A stretch of 64,000 nt of DNA from Algoriphagus lacus (GTDB lineage Bacteria; Bacteroidota; Bacteroidia; Cytophagales; Cyclobacteriaceae). The position numbers and the translations under genes are program-made. The notes under the pieces were generated by a model, which had not been told where the DNA came from, did not search any database, and worked only from the letters and a program-made list of their open reading frames with translations. The stretch is taken from positions 1 through 64,000 of the forward strand of contig NZ_QXML01000004.1 of NCBI RefSeq assembly GCF_003583985.1, given 5' to 3'. This document shows, in pieces, positions 53,390 through 63,600 of the stretch. Position 1 is the stretch's first letter; each line of letters starts with the position of its first letter.

Positions 53390-53992
53390 TCAATTCTTTT
53401 GAAACAAGTCTGAAAAAGGCTTTTTAACCGAATCCTTACCTGAGTTCCTGACTTTTTGCCGCTGTTTTTGTTTTCGCTTTTGCTCTTTACTTTTCACCAA
53501 AACCGTTCTTGCGGAGATTCCCACTTGTCCACGGTAAAATTCCTCTCTTCCGCTCAAATTGATGTTTGGCTTGTAATCCAAGGAAATCACCGCACCGACC
53601 ACCGTCAATTCAATTCCACCGATCAAATCAACTCCAATGGTCGAGTTGCCATAGGTGTGAATGATTTCATTTGTCCCTGAATTTTTGATAAAACTCTCCT
53701 CGTTTCCGAATGCAATCCCAGCCCCATAGTAAAGATTGAATCGTTTGGAAATGATCGGACTGTGTTTTTGAGCGAGAACCGATAACGTGGTATTCCTACT
53801 GAAATCTGACTGAATAATCCCTTCCAGTGTAACCCGATCCAGCAATCGTTGCTGCAAAGTCAATCCTACTGTCCGGTTGAAATCAGAATTTCCCAATCTG
53901 AGCCCTAAAGCGGTGCCATATCGCTGGGCAAATAGAGGCGTTCCTGACAGGATCAAAAAGAAGAACAAGGTTAGCGCTTTGCGTGATTTCAT
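53390..53992 (-). CDS. Hypothetical outer-membrane beta-barrel protein
   Basis: 200 residues with a signal peptide (FFFLILSGTPLFAQ). The mature chain alternates hydrophobic strands and glycines (LGLRLGNSDFNRTVGLTLQ, YYGAGIAFG, GVDLIGGIELTVVGAVISLDY), which fits a small barrel, and ends in a very basic KEQKRKQKQRQKVR tail that is unusual for such proteins. No family is assigned. Its stop directly follows the trmH stop, with no terminator hairpin between them. Confidence 0.75.
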   Translation of the reverse strand: MKSRKALTLFFFLILSGTPLFAQRYGTALGLRLGNSDFNRTVGLTLQQRLLDRVTLEGIIQSDFSRNTTLSVLAQKHSPIISKRFNLYYGAGIAFGNEESFIKNSGTNEIIHTYGNSTIGVDLIGGIELTVVGAVISLDYKPNINLSGREEFYRGQVGISARTVLVKSKEQKRKQKQRQKVRNSGKDSVKKPFSDLFQKN

Positions 53993-54135
53993 GGAAATTC
54001 AGGGGTTAGGGGATGCACCAATTTCAATTTCTGTTCCAGATTTGCCATTTGTCAAAATGATTCGAAGGATTAGCGATTTTGGAAGAAATTCTAGACTTTG
54101 AAGCCCGCATTAAACCCACCTAACCGTCTTGAATT

Positions 54136-55695
54136 ATGAAAAAAGTGCTTTTGGGAATCCTGATTTTTCTGAGTTTATCAATCTTGGGAATATGGATTTT
54201 CTCACTTTACCAATTTAGAGATCGTCACCAAGATTATTCGGTTGACATTGATCTGAAATCGTCGCAGAAATATGTCCTTGCAGGATTTGCCAAGGTAGAC
54301 ATTACTCCTCAGGGCTTTGAAACCTGGACTGATGCCAATTCGGATTCCCGATTCAATCCTGAAGATGGAGATACATTTGAAGATGCAAATGGCAATGGTG
54401 AATTTGATGCGATTTGGCTAGCAGGTTTTCACAACTCTCGGCCTGCTCAAGGTGTTTTGGATCCCTTGTGGGCTAGAGCAATGGTGTTGGATGCAGGTGA
54501 TGTGAAGATTGCCCTCTGTGTGATTGATATGATCGGTTTTGGGAATGATGAGGTCATCGCAACCCGAAAGTTAATTGAACAAGCAAATCCAGAGCTGGAT
54601 TATGTGATCATTGCAAGTACGCATGTGCACTCTTCTCCGGACGTTATAGGTCAGTGGGGACCTTCTGATTATGCAAGGGGAGTGAATCCCGTTTACTTGG
54701 ATCAAGTTCAGGAAGGAATCCGAAAGGCCATAGAAGATGCTTCCAAGGCAGTTCGTCCTGCAGTTTTTCGCTTTGCGGAGGAAAAGGAAAAGTTGAAGCC
54801 TCTGGTAGGAGATACCCGGCCTCCGCTGGTATTTGACGCCTCCTTGAAACTGATGCAAGTCTTGGATGCTGAAACTGGGAAAACGTTAGGAACACTCATG
54901 AATTGGGGAAACCATCCTGAAACGCTTTGGTCTGAAAATATCCAGATCAGTTCTGATTTTCCGGATCCTTGGAGAACTATGGTCGAAAACGGGATTTCAG
55001 AAGGGGATTCAATCCTGATGGAAGGCGTTGGCGGGGTGGCGATTTTTCTCAATGGTGCTGTTGGAGGGCTGATGACTACTCATCCAGAAATGACTGTATC
55101 AGATCCTTATTCAGGTGAATCGTTTCTCAAGCAAAGTCCTGAAAAAATGCGAGCTCAAGGAAAAGCCTTAGCCAAAATTACTTTGGAAACGCTTAATGAT
55201 ACGATTTGGAAGCCTGAGAATAAGGTGAATCTATCTGTCCGTGCCCAATCCATTGAATTGAAAATGGATAATGAGCTGTTCCATTTGGCTGCGTTTCTTG
55301 GAATTTTTGAAAGAGGATTTACTTCTTGGAAGCATATCCGATCCGAAGTGTCCGCGTGGACATTGGGGCCAGCGACTTTTGTGCATGTGCCCGGTGAATT
55401 GTATCCTGAAATTCTTTTCGGCGGGGTTGAATCACCTTCCGGTGCAGATTTCGGATTGGAACCGGTTGAAGTACCTGCCTTGCAAACGAAAATTCCCAGG
55501 AAGTATAAGTTCTTTGGAGGATTGTCCAATGACATGGTTGGCTACATTGTCCCCAAAAGTCAATGGGACGCTGAGCCTCCTTTTACCTATGATTACAAAA
55601 ATAGGCCCTATGGTGAGATCAATTCCCTCGGTCCAGAAACAGCCCCAAAAATCCATTCAGAAGTGCTAAAAATTCTGGAGGAAATAGACAGATAA
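54136..55695 (+). CDS. Neutral ceramidase-like hydrolase with Ca-type loops
   Basis: 519 residues with an N-terminal membrane anchor (about 6-27). The N-terminal domain fits the neutral/alkaline ceramidase N-terminal family: AGFAKVDITPQG (49-60), MVLDAGDVKIALCVIDMIGF and STHVHSSPDVIGQWGP with metal-binding histidines. Between them are two EF-hand-like loops DANSDSRFNPEDGD and DANGNGEFD (66-91). It may hydrolyse sphingolipids or another amide; Bacteroidota do make sphingolipids. The C-terminal SLGPETAPKIHSEVL region supports the family. Single gene, ending at a strong terminator. Confidence 0.88.
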   Translation: MKKVLLGILIFLSLSILGIWIFSLYQFRDRHQDYSVDIDLKSSQKYVLAGFAKVDITPQGFETWTDANSDSRFNPEDGDTFEDANGNGEFDAIWLAGFHNSRPAQGVLDPLWARAMVLDAGDVKIALCVIDMIGFGNDEVIATRKLIEQANPELDYVIIASTHVHSSPDVIGQWGPSDYARGVNPVYLDQVQEGIRKAIEDASKAVRPAVFRFAEEKEKLKPLVGDTRPPLVFDASLKLMQVLDAETGKTLGTLMNWGNHPETLWSENIQISSDFPDPWRTMVENGISEGDSILMEGVGGVAIFLNGAVGGLMTTHPEMTVSDPYSGESFLKQSPEKMRAQGKALAKITLETLNDTIWKPENKVNLSVRAQSIELKMDNELFHLAAFLGIFERGFTSWKHIRSEVSAWTLGPATFVHVPGELYPEILFGGVESPSGADFGLEPVEVPALQTKIPRKYKFFGGLSNDMVGYIVPKSQWDAEPPFTYDYKNRPYGEINSLGPETAPKIHSEVLKILEEIDR

Positions 55696-55723
55696 AACTA
55701 AAAATCAAACCCATCTGAAACAA

Positions 55724-55762
55724 AAATGCCCCCAAAAAGTCAGATACTTTTTAGGGGCATTT
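55724..55762. terminator. Bidirectional terminator
   Basis: AAATGCCCC-c-AAAAAGT and ACTTTTT-a-GGGGCATTT form a 16-bp stem with one internal mismatch around CAGAT, between the convergent ceramidase and cyclophilin genes. Confidence 0.92.
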
Positions 55763-55779
55763 CATTTTATGGAATTATC

Positions 55780-56217
55780 TCAATCTTCGTGAATAACGAT
55801 TTTTTCAATTTTATCTCCTGCCCGTATCGCATCGATCACCTCCAGACCTTCCACCACTTTGCCAAAGCAGGTATGGTTTCTGTCCAAGTGAGCTGTGTTG
55901 GTGCGACTATGGCAGATAAAAAACTGTGATCCGCCTGTATTCCGACCGGCATGGGCCATCGAAAGTACTCCTCGATCATGGTATTGATTTCCTCCGTCCA
56001 ATTCACATTTGATTTTGTAACCAGGTCCCCCGGTTCCATTTCCAACAGGGCATCCACCTTGGATAACAAAGTTTGGTATCACCCTGTGAAAAGTCAGTCC
56101 ATCGTAAAATCCTTTTTTGGAAAGGTCAATGAAGTTTTGGACGGTATTTGGGGCATCCTTATCATAAAATTCAACTTTCATGGTGCCCTTTTCGGTAATA
56201 ATTTCTGCGGTTTTCAT
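55780..56217 (-). CDS. Peptidyl-prolyl cis-trans isomerase (cyclophilin)
   Basis: 145 residues, the full single-domain cyclophilin: [60 protein letters not shown] (Arg and Gln of the active site) and [15 protein letters not shown]. No signal peptide, so cytoplasmic. It speeds proline isomerisation in folding. A candidate -7 box TATTTTTG (minus strand, 56279-56272) lies upstream. Confidence 0.96.
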   Translation of the reverse strand: MKTAEIITEKGTMKVEFYDKDAPNTVQNFIDLSKKGFYDGLTFHRVIPNFVIQGGCPVGNGTGGPGYKIKCELDGGNQYHDRGVLSMAHAGRNTGGSQFFICHSRTNTAHLDRNHTCFGKVVEGLEVIDAIRAGDKIEKIVIHED

Positions 56218-56312
56218 TTGTCAAAATTTCAGGTTAATCCGACCATCGCGGCCAAAAGATTTAAGGTTGGGCAAAAATAGGATTTGAACTCTATTTTTTA
56301 TTACCCTAAAAA

Positions 56313-56341
56313 GAAAAGGAGTGAAAATCACTCCTTTTTAT
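56313..56341 (-). terminator. Terminator of pckA
   Basis: AAAAGGAGTGA-aaa-TCACTCCTTTT stem with a T-rich tail on the minus strand, immediately after the pckA stop. Confidence 0.88.
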
Positions 56342-57943
56342 TTAAATATTCGGTGCTCCGGCTAAAATCTCGGGGGTTGCAAAGTCTTCAAATTTTTCAA
56401 AATTCTCCACAAATGACTTCGCAAGTTTCTCGGCTTGCTCATCGTATTCCTCCGGATTTGCCCAAGTTGTTCTTGGGTTGAGCAATTCTGAAGGAACATT
56501 GGGGCACGATTGAGGAACTTCAAATCCAAAAATTGGGTGTTGCAAATAAATTACCTGATCGAGCTTGCCTTCCAAAGCAGCAGAGATCATGGCTCTGGTG
56601 TAAGGCAACTTAATTCGGCTTCCGATTCCGTAGGGACCGCCTGTCCAACCAGTATTTATCAGCCAAACATCGACATCATGTTTTTCCATTTTTTCTCCAA
56701 AGAGTTTTGCGTATTCTGTCGGATGAAGTGGGAGAAATGCAGCCCCAAAACAGGCAGAAAAAGTCAATTTCGGTTCCGTGATTCCCATTTCCGTGCCGGC
56801 TACTTTTGCGGTATAACCTGAAATGAAATGATACATGGCTTGACTTTTATTCAGTCTTGAGATTGGAGGAATGACCCCAAAAGCATCCGCCGTCAGGAAG
56901 AAAATATTCTTCGGAATTCCTGCTATGGAGGGTTCAAGGGCATTTGGAATATGATGGATAGGGTAAGCAGTTCGGGTGTTTTCGGTGACGGATTTGTTGG
57001 TAAAGTCCACTTCACGGGTTCCGGGGATAAACCGGGTGTTTTCAACAATGGCTCCAAAACGAATTGCATCGTGAATTTCCGGCTCCCGCTCTTTATTCAG
57101 GTCAATGACTTTGGCATAGCAGCCTCCCTCAAAATTGAATACAGTGTCCTCAGTCCAGCCGTGCTCATCATCTCCAACCAAATTTCGATTTGGATCGGCA
57201 GAAAGCGTTGTTTTACCGGTACCTGATAGCCCAAAGAAAATCGCTGTATCGCCTTTCTTTCCAACGTTGGCGGAGCAATGCATGGATAAAACCTTGCGCT
57301 CATGGGGAAGGATGAAATTCAGCACTGAGAAAATGCCCTTTTTCATCTCTCCTGCATAGCCAGTTCCGCCGATCAGGATCATTCGCTTGGACATGTTCAG
57401 AATCGCGAAGTTCGGGTTTCTTACTCCGTCTTCTTCGGGATTTGCTTCAAATCCAGGGGCACAAATGATGGTGAAGTCATGTTCGAAATTCATCAACTCT
57501 TCCTGAGAAGGCCGAAGAAACATGTTTGCACAAAATAGGTTGTGCCAGGCCCAGGTGTTGATTACACGAAGTTTCAAACGGTAATCCGAATCTGCACCCG
57601 CGTAAGCATCTCTTACAAATAAATCCTTGTCTTCGAGATACACTTTCATTTTGTGGAGAAGCGAATCAAACTTAGTCGGTTCAATAGGGATGTTTATATC
57701 ACCCCACCAAACGGCTTCACTCGTTTTTTCATCAAAGACGATGTACCGGTCCTTGGGAGAGCGGCCGGTAAATTTTCCGGTATCTGCCATCAAAGCACCG
57801 GAGTTGGTCAGTTTACTTTCATTTCGAGAAAGTGATTCCTCAACCAATTCTGCTTGGGAGAGATTGAAATATACTTTTCCCTTGGCATTTAACTGAAGAA
57901 AAGAAAGGGGAGAAGTAGGGGAGTCCAGAACCAGGTCCTGCAT
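56342..57943 (-). CDS. pckA: Phosphoenolpyruvate carboxykinase (ATP)
   Basis: 533 residues. P-loop FGLSGTGKTTLSADP with NLVGDDEHGW (about 250-276), the LPHERKVLSMHCSANVG region, and RSPKDRYIVFDE-substrate arginine segment (GKFTGRSPKDR). The enzyme turns oxaloacetate into phosphoenolpyruvate for gluconeogenesis, or the reverse for anaplerosis. A candidate promoter lies upstream. It is monocistronic with a terminator. Confidence 0.97.
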   Translation of the reverse strand: MQDLVLDSPTSPLSFLQLNAKGKVYFNLSQAELVEESLSRNESKLTNSGALMADTGKFTGRSPKDRYIVFDEKTSEAVWWGDINIPIEPTKFDSLLHKMKVYLEDKDLFVRDAYAGADSDYRLKLRVINTWAWHNLFCANMFLRPSQEELMNFEHDFTIICAPGFEANPEEDGVRNPNFAILNMSKRMILIGGTGYAGEMKKGIFSVLNFILPHERKVLSMHCSANVGKKGDTAIFFGLSGTGKTTLSADPNRNLVGDDEHGWTEDTVFNFEGGCYAKVIDLNKEREPEIHDAIRFGAIVENTRFIPGTREVDFTNKSVTENTRTAYPIHHIPNALEPSIAGIPKNIFFLTADAFGVIPPISRLNKSQAMYHFISGYTAKVAGTEMGITEPKLTFSACFGAAFLPLHPTEYAKLFGEKMEKHDVDVWLINTGWTGGPYGIGSRIKLPYTRAMISAALEGKLDQVIYLQHPIFGFEVPQSCPNVPSELLNPRTTWANPEEYDEQAEKLAKSFVENFEKFEDFATPEILAGAPNI

Positions 57944-57977
57944 AAGATTTGGGTTTACAAACTGAAAATTGTCTTGT

Positions 57978-58006
57978 CAAAATTACCAATTGAAATTGAA
58001 TCCAAA
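57978..58006 (-). promoter_or_regulatory. Candidate pckA promoter
   Basis: On the minus strand TTTG-N17-TAATTTTG, resembling the Bacteroidota -33 TTTG and -7 TAnnTTTG boxes, although the spacing is a little short. It lies 35 bases upstream of the pckA ATG. Confidence 0.45.
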
Positions 58007-58227
58007 ATCATAAAAAACCCTAAAATTTCGCTTTTCAATCGATTTCGGAAGTAAATCAATTTCAAGAATGACTTTTATCAGGAATCCCTAAAGGATCCAT
58101 ATAAAAACTTTTGGCCCAAATGAGATTTACCTTATAAAAGCAAACCACATATCCCGAAATCTTTGGAAACAAGGAGTAAAAAAGTTTATCATTGTAAAAC
58201 TTATTTCCACCCAAATAAAGAATTTCC

Positions 58228-59790
58228 TTGGAAAAACAACTGAGTACTGAGATTGAAGGACCAACTGCTTTTGGTCATCCAAAGGGCCTTATGACCCTTT
58301 TTTTTACTGAAATGTGGGAGCGTTTCAGTTATTACGGAATGCGTGCATTGCTTATCCTCTTTATGACCAAAGCCATTGTGGATGGAGGATTGGGATTTGA
58401 CGATAAGACTGCCGGAGCAGTCTATGGACTTTACACCATGGGCGTTTACCTTTTGGCTTTGCCAGGTGGCGGGCTTGCAGACCGACTATTTGGATTGAAA
58501 AAATCCGTATGGTATGGAGGAATCATAATTGCAATGGGCCATTTTATGATGGCATTGCCGGGAATTGAAACTTGGATAAACGGCGCAGCAGGTCCAAAGG
58601 AATCTCTTAGCACATTGGACACTACCTCTTTCTTTTTGGGGTTGATTCTAATTGTACTGGGTACAGGCTTATTGAAGCCGAATATCAGTTCCATTGTTGG
58701 TCAACTCTATCCTGAGGGTAGCTCAAAAAGAGACGCCGGTTTCAGTATTTTTTACATGGGAATTAATATCGGTGGATTCATAGCACCGATCGCGTGTAGC
58801 ACAGTTGCTGAATATGACATGCACATGGGTTTTGGCTTGGCCGGCTTAGGTATGGTGCTTGGATTGATTCAATATAAGCTAACCGGAGGTGCCTTGGATG
58901 GGTATGGTGATGCCCCAGTTTTAAAAACAAAGGAGGAAATAACTGCTCAGAAGAAACTCCGCTCTGTAACTTCAATCATTGGCTTGGTAGGTGCAGCGAT
59001 CATCGCAGTACTATTCACCGGAATTATCCCAATAGATGCTTCCGGAATTGCCAGTGCTTCAGGAACTGTGATCGCTGTTGTGGCTTTTGGGTATTTGGGG
59101 TATGTGATAGCCTTTGGTGGTTTGGGCAAAGCCGATAAAAACAAGGTTGGAGTTATTGCAATCCTGTTTATTTTCTCTGCGATGTTTTGGTCAGGTTTTG
59201 AGCAGGCCGGATCAACCTTGAATCTATTTGCAGAGCGATTTACGGACAGGACTATTTTAGGATGGGATATTCCCACCGGATACTTCCAATCGATCAATTC
59301 CCTGTTTATCATCATTTTTGCGCCGTTTTTTGCTGCACTTTGGGTGTGGTTGGGTCGGAAAAATCTTGAGCCAAGTTCTCCGCTTAAATTCACCTTCGGG
59401 TTGTTGCAGTTGGGGTTGGGTTTCTTTGTGATGTATTTCGCCACCAAGATCGCTGCCTCAGGAGAATTGGCAGCTCCAAGCTGGTTGATCATCACTTATT
59501 TACTTCACACCTTTGGCGAGCTTAGCTTATCTCCGGTTGGATTGTCACTTGTCACCAAACTAGCTCCAAAAGGTTATGGAGGGCAAATGATGGGAATTTG
59601 GTTCCTTTCAGTTGCATTGGGTAACCTCTTTGCAGGCTTGATCGCAGGTGAGGCTAGTGGTGGAACAGAAGAAGGCCTGGCAGCAATGCCAGACCAATTT
59701 ATGATGATTGTTTATACGGTAATGGGCTCGGCAATTCTCTTGTTCTTGCTAAAACCAGTTCTGAGGAAAATGATGGGAAATGTTCATTAA
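58228..59790 (+). CDS. POT family peptide/nitrate MFS transporter
   Basis: 520 residues with about fourteen transmembrane segments. The POT signature FFTEMWERFSYYGMRALL (about 26-43) with the ExxERF motif and proton-linked transport residues is clear; further motifs GNLFAGLIAG and FSIFYMGINIGGFIAP fit PTR2/DtpT. It takes up di- and tripeptides with protons. The frame opens with TTG at 58228: no in-frame ATG precedes the conserved GHPKGLMTLFF, so TTG is the likely start. A strong terminator follows. Confidence 0.94.
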   Translation: MEKQLSTEIEGPTAFGHPKGLMTLFFTEMWERFSYYGMRALLILFMTKAIVDGGLGFDDKTAGAVYGLYTMGVYLLALPGGGLADRLFGLKKSVWYGGIIIAMGHFMMALPGIETWINGAAGPKESLSTLDTTSFFLGLILIVLGTGLLKPNISSIVGQLYPEGSSKRDAGFSIFYMGINIGGFIAPIACSTVAEYDMHMGFGLAGLGMVLGLIQYKLTGGALDGYGDAPVLKTKEEITAQKKLRSVTSIIGLVGAAIIAVLFTGIIPIDASGIASASGTVIAVVAFGYLGYVIAFGGLGKADKNKVGVIAILFIFSAMFWSGFEQAGSTLNLFAERFTDRTILGWDIPTGYFQSINSLFIIIFAPFFAALWVWLGRKNLEPSSPLKFTFGLLQLGLGFFVMYFATKIAASGELAAPSWLIITYLLHTFGELSLSPVGLSLVTKLAPKGYGGQMMGIWFLSVALGNLFAGLIAGEASGGTEEGLAAMPDQFMMIVYTVMGSAILLFLLKPVLRKMMGNVH

Positions 59791-59820
59791 TCTTAGGCCA
59801 CTAGCTTCTATTTAAAATTG

Positions 59821-59865
59821 AAAAGAGGCTGCTTCATCTCCATGAAGCAGCCTCTTTTTTTTTTT
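59821..59865 (+). terminator. Terminator of the POT transporter gene
   Basis: AAGAGGCTGCTTCA-tctcca-TGAAGCAGCCTCTT, a 14-bp stem followed by a long T run. Confidence 0.95.
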
Positions 59866-60250
59866 AGCGATAAAAGATTTGAATTTTTGTCTTTTAACCG
59901 AATAGAATTGCTTGAAGCGCTAATTAATTAATAGAGGATCTCACCTATACATCCATATTTTAAAAAGGTAGGTTTGTTCCAAATCTTAACCTAATCATCT
60001 TTAATTTCACGCTTTGCCTAATTCCCCTTTACCCTGATAGTCTTAATCCAACCTTTACAAATAAGATGTCATTTTTACTGGGTTCTGAAAATGGCTTTCT
60101 GCCCATCTTAATCTGTTCTTTTGGATATATACATCGGGCCAAATTGGCGAGAAATTACACCCTTCTTCAACTAGTCAATGGGTATAGGCAAAACCCAATT
60201 CTGAGGCGATGCCGATTGAAGTTTTTGAGGTTCCTTAAATTGATTGAATA

Positions 60251-60284
60251 AAAAAAGCTACCCGATTGCTCAGGTAGCTTTTTT
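60251..60284 (-). terminator. Terminator of the TonB receptor gene
   Basis: AAAAAAGCTACC and GGTAGCTTTTTT form the stem (loop CGATTGCTCA), with the T run on the minus strand. Confidence 0.92.
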
Positions 60285-60306
60285 CATTTTTGGGTTATTT
60301 AGTTAA

Positions 60307-63294
60307 TTAATTCAGGAACTCGTCAAAGGTCAAGCTGATGTAGTACATCGTTCCAACAGTTGGGTTACCCCAAGCCTGACGATAACCTGTGGAATTAAAC
60401 AGGTTGCTACCACCAATTTTCAGGATTGACTTCATGCTTTCAAGTTTGTAGCTGAGCTGTGCATCAAATGTTCCAAAGGCCGGCATAACAGACAATTGCT
60501 GAGAGGATACAGCTGGTGCAACAAATGAAGACTGCCATACAAATTCACCCTGCCATCTGTAGGAAAGTGAGAAACCGGTATTTTTCACAAATTCACGGTT
60601 TGCAAAATTGATCACATAACGATACTCTGGCGTATTGAATGATGGCTGGAAACCTGTTTCCGCAAAGTCTTCCAGGTTGGATAGCGTATTGTAAGATACG
60701 TTACCACCAACAGAATAATTCTTAGGAAGTTTATAATCCAATCCTAAAGCCCAACCCCAAGATTCAAGTACTTCAGTTCTGTTGACTGGCATGGAGTAAA
60801 CGTTTCGGGTGTTTGCACTGAGCAAGTTCAAACCAAGTGCCGATGCCGGGTTTGCTGGATTTGGATTTTTGTCCTGAACCAAAACCTGTCCACCAATGAA
60901 GTTTTCAAATCGGTTGAAATAGGCATAAGCATCAACCAAGAGTCGATTTGCGAACAAGCCTTTGTATCCAATTTCAAAAGATTTTACCACCTCAGGTTTG
61001 AAGGTTGTTTGCTCATATTCCACCAGCTTATCCTGGTTGGCCTGAGCGGCAAATACTGGTACTAACTGAGGAGCTACTGTTTGTACAAATGCCTGTATAG
61101 CTGCCGGAGTAGCAGGGATTTGTCCGGCTTGAGCAGCTGCCAATGCTCGTCTTGTTGCTTCTGCAATTGCGGCCTGCTGAATTGCAGGGCTTTGAGCTGA
61201 GGCAAGTACTCCAGCACCGAAGTTTTGGACGGTTGCCAAACTATAAACCGGATTTGTATCAAAGTTATATCGTTCTCTAAACAGCGGCAGACCACCAATC
61301 AATCTGGCTTGAGGAGTGACTAGGTCGATGTATTGATCCTGAGTGGTAGGGATGCGGAAGCCTGTCTGATAGGAAGCCCTGAAATTGTGGTTCCCAGCGG
61401 TATATACACCTGAAACTCTTGGAGACCACTGACCTTCGAAGTTTTCGTTTTTGTCATATCTCAAAGAGGCTGTCAACTTAAATTTGTCATTGAACAATCT
61501 CTTAGCACCCTGAAGGTAACCGCCATATTCATTGATGCTGAATTCATCTCCGTTTTCATCTGTTGCGAAAAGGGTTTTTTCAGAATTAAGGGCATAGATT
61601 CTATAATTGGCACCCATTACGAAATCTGCAAACTTAATCCCCGTGAAAGTATAGGAGCCTTCAAAATGATACAAATTGGTTTTGTCCACAAACTGAGCAC
61701 CTACACCACTCGCGTCACCCGGAATAGGTTTGGAGATCACCTTTTGCTTTGCATCCTCAAATCCAGGTGTTCCAGGCACCAATCTTCCCTGATCTGCAAA
61801 ACCTCTCGCAGCCAGGTGTGCAGCATTAACATCTGCACCTTGTGCTCTAGCTTGGGCAAATGCACCTACGTATTGTGGAAACCAAAGGGTACTTGGTTTC
61901 CAAGCTTCGTTGATGCCTTGAGCGGCAATACCTACTGCAAATGCATCACCTGATCTCTCCTGAGTTGTATAAGCTCTCAGGAACCAGTTGGAACCACGCA
62001 ATTCAGCCTTGTATTGTCCCAAATTAAAGTTGGCGATGGAATAACGGTCAGCACCGGTATAAACCGTCGTTCCGTATCCGTAATTACCTTGGATAATTGC
62101 CTCAATTCGGTCATTAACTCTCCAGTGGAGTGCTGCGTTGAATTTGAGGGATTTGGTATCATAATCTGCCAGATCACTTTCCAGATAGCCTGTTCTTGAA
62201 ACAAAGGTCTGAGGAATCAATCCCAACAATTGTGCAGGAAGAGCTCCTGCTGCGACCATTTGCTGGGCAATGCTGTTCATGTTTACGTTTGTCTCGTCAC
62301 CATAAATGTTGACACCATTGAAAGCAGGATTATTTGCTCTGCTTCCTGTTTCAATTGTCGAACCGTTTAGCAAAGACTGATCCCTGAAATCATTGGCTTG
62401 CCAGTCATCAGCTCTTAGGTAGGACATGTTGACCTTGAAAGCTACCTTATCGCTGAAGGCTTTCGCATATCGAGCACTGAAATCATAAAATCCGGTTCCC
62501 GCTGTTGTTCTGCTGTCTTCATTCATAAAGCCAGTTCTAACACTTGCTGATAGGCCTTGATACTGAAATGGATTCTTTGAATTCATCAACAGGATACCAT
62601 TGATCGCATTTGGTCCATACAAGGCGGAAGAAGCTCCGGGAAGCAATTCAACGCTCTCCAAATCAAGCTCTGATATACCCACAATGTTACCAACAGAGAA
62701 ATTCAACCCTGGAGCTTGATTGTCCATACCGTCAATCATTTGAACAGTCCTTACGTTTCCGTTGGCATTGAAACCTCTGGTATTGAAAGATTTGAACGTA
62801 AGGGATTGGGTACTCATTTCGACACCTTTCATGTTATTTAAGGCATCATAAAAGCTAGCTTGAGGTACTTCCCTAATGGCGATAATATCCATTTTTTCAA
62901 CAGAAACTGGAGATTGCATGATGCTTTCTTCCACTCTGGAAGCTGAAATCACGACCTCTTGTCCCATGATGGAAGCTTCGGCCAACTCTACATTCAAATT
63001 ACTCATTCCTCCAGTAACTTCGACTTCTTTGGAAGTAAAACCAACCATTGAAAACACTAATGTAAACGGAGGTTCCTGATTCACATTGAGGGTAAACTTA
63101 CCGGAGAGGTCAGTGATCGTTCCAATCACTTTTCCTTTAACGATTATGTTTACACCTACCAAGGTCTCTTTTGTTTCCGCGTCGGTGACAGTTCCTGAGA
63201 TGGTAGTCTGTGCATAAGCTGCACTGGTTCCAATGGAAACCAGCAGAGCAAGTGTAAACACTGCTCCCCAGATTTTTCTTGTAAAATTTCTCAT
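60307..63294 (-). CDS. TonB-dependent receptor with Ala/Gln-rich insert
   Basis: 995 residues. Signal peptide ends near AYAQ. A carboxypeptidase-like domain (GTVTDAETKETLVGVNIIVKG), a plug (about 115-230, MIDGMDNQAPGLNFSVG, VELLPGASSALYGPNAINGILL) and a large barrel ending in FNSTGYRQAWGNPTVGTMYYISLTF. It resembles outer-membrane receptors of the SusC-like/CarboxypepD_reg group. An unusual Ala/Gln-rich helical insert (about residues 685-755) lies in one barrel loop. No SusD gene follows in the window, so it may act alone. The substrate is unknown. A candidate promoter lies upstream. Confidence 0.93.
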   Translation of the reverse strand: MRNFTRKIWGAVFTLALLVSIGTSAAYAQTTISGTVTDAETKETLVGVNIIVKGKVIGTITDLSGKFTLNVNQEPPFTLVFSMVGFTSKEVEVTGGMSNLNVELAEASIMGQEVVISASRVEESIMQSPVSVEKMDIIAIREVPQASFYDALNNMKGVEMSTQSLTFKSFNTRGFNANGNVRTVQMIDGMDNQAPGLNFSVGNIVGISELDLESVELLPGASSALYGPNAINGILLMNSKNPFQYQGLSASVRTGFMNEDSRTTAGTGFYDFSARYAKAFSDKVAFKVNMSYLRADDWQANDFRDQSLLNGSTIETGSRANNPAFNGVNIYGDETNVNMNSIAQQMVAAGALPAQLLGLIPQTFVSRTGYLESDLADYDTKSLKFNAALHWRVNDRIEAIIQGNYGYGTTVYTGADRYSIANFNLGQYKAELRGSNWFLRAYTTQERSGDAFAVGIAAQGINEAWKPSTLWFPQYVGAFAQARAQGADVNAAHLAARGFADQGRLVPGTPGFEDAKQKVISKPIPGDASGVGAQFVDKTNLYHFEGSYTFTGIKFADFVMGANYRIYALNSEKTLFATDENGDEFSINEYGGYLQGAKRLFNDKFKLTASLRYDKNENFEGQWSPRVSGVYTAGNHNFRASYQTGFRIPTTQDQYIDLVTPQARLIGGLPLFRERYNFDTNPVYSLATVQNFGAGVLASAQSPAIQQAAIAEATRRALAAAQAGQIPATPAAIQAFVQTVAPQLVPVFAAQANQDKLVEYEQTTFKPEVVKSFEIGYKGLFANRLLVDAYAYFNRFENFIGGQVLVQDKNPNPANPASALGLNLLSANTRNVYSMPVNRTEVLESWGWALGLDYKLPKNYSVGGNVSYNTLSNLEDFAETGFQPSFNTPEYRYVINFANREFVKNTGFSLSYRWQGEFVWQSSFVAPAVSSQQLSVMPAFGTFDAQLSYKLESMKSILKIGGSNLFNSTGYRQAWGNPTVGTMYYISLTFDEFLN

Positions 63295-63355
63295 AGGCTA
63301 TTTTGTGAAATTGTTAAGGTGATTAATAAATCAGCATATGGCCGTTCATTTGTTC

Positions 63356-63385
63356 GAAATTTATGGTAAAAACCGAATTTCCAAC
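63356..63385 (-). promoter_or_regulatory. Candidate TonB receptor promoter
   Basis: On the minus strand GTTG-N18-TAAATTTC, near the Bacteroidota -33 and -7 pattern, 55-60 bases upstream of the ATG at 63294. Confidence 0.3.
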
Positions 63386-63569
63386 GGTCAAGATTTAAAA
63401 TTTTTTAACTCTTTAATAATGATAAAATTGCCTAAAAATGGAAACTGAGGGTATTTTTCCTGATTATCAAAAATTTTTAGGAGGTTCTATTAGAAATACT
63501 TAACTCACTTGCTGATTTTATTAAAAAATCCAAAAAACAGAATTTCACATAGGATTTTTTGAGTAACCA

Positions 63570-63600
63570 AAAAAGGCCTGATTTTCATCAAGCCTTTTTC
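63570..63600 (-). terminator. Terminator of gldC
   Basis: AGGC-c-TGAT-tttc-ATCA-a-GCCT, with a T run on the minus strand, 14 bases after the gldC stop. Confidence 0.8.

Larger units (their letters stand above)
59791..60306. other. Intergenic region with two terminators
   Basis: A 516-base spacer. It holds the POT terminator (59821-59865) and the receptor terminator (60251-60284). A 61-residue open frame at 60066-60251 has no family resemblance and overlaps the terminator, so it is not called. Confidence 0.5.

Noticed and set aside
60066..60251. 61-residue frame before the large TonB receptor
   Set aside because: It ends inside a terminator hairpin and has a shadow-like composition.
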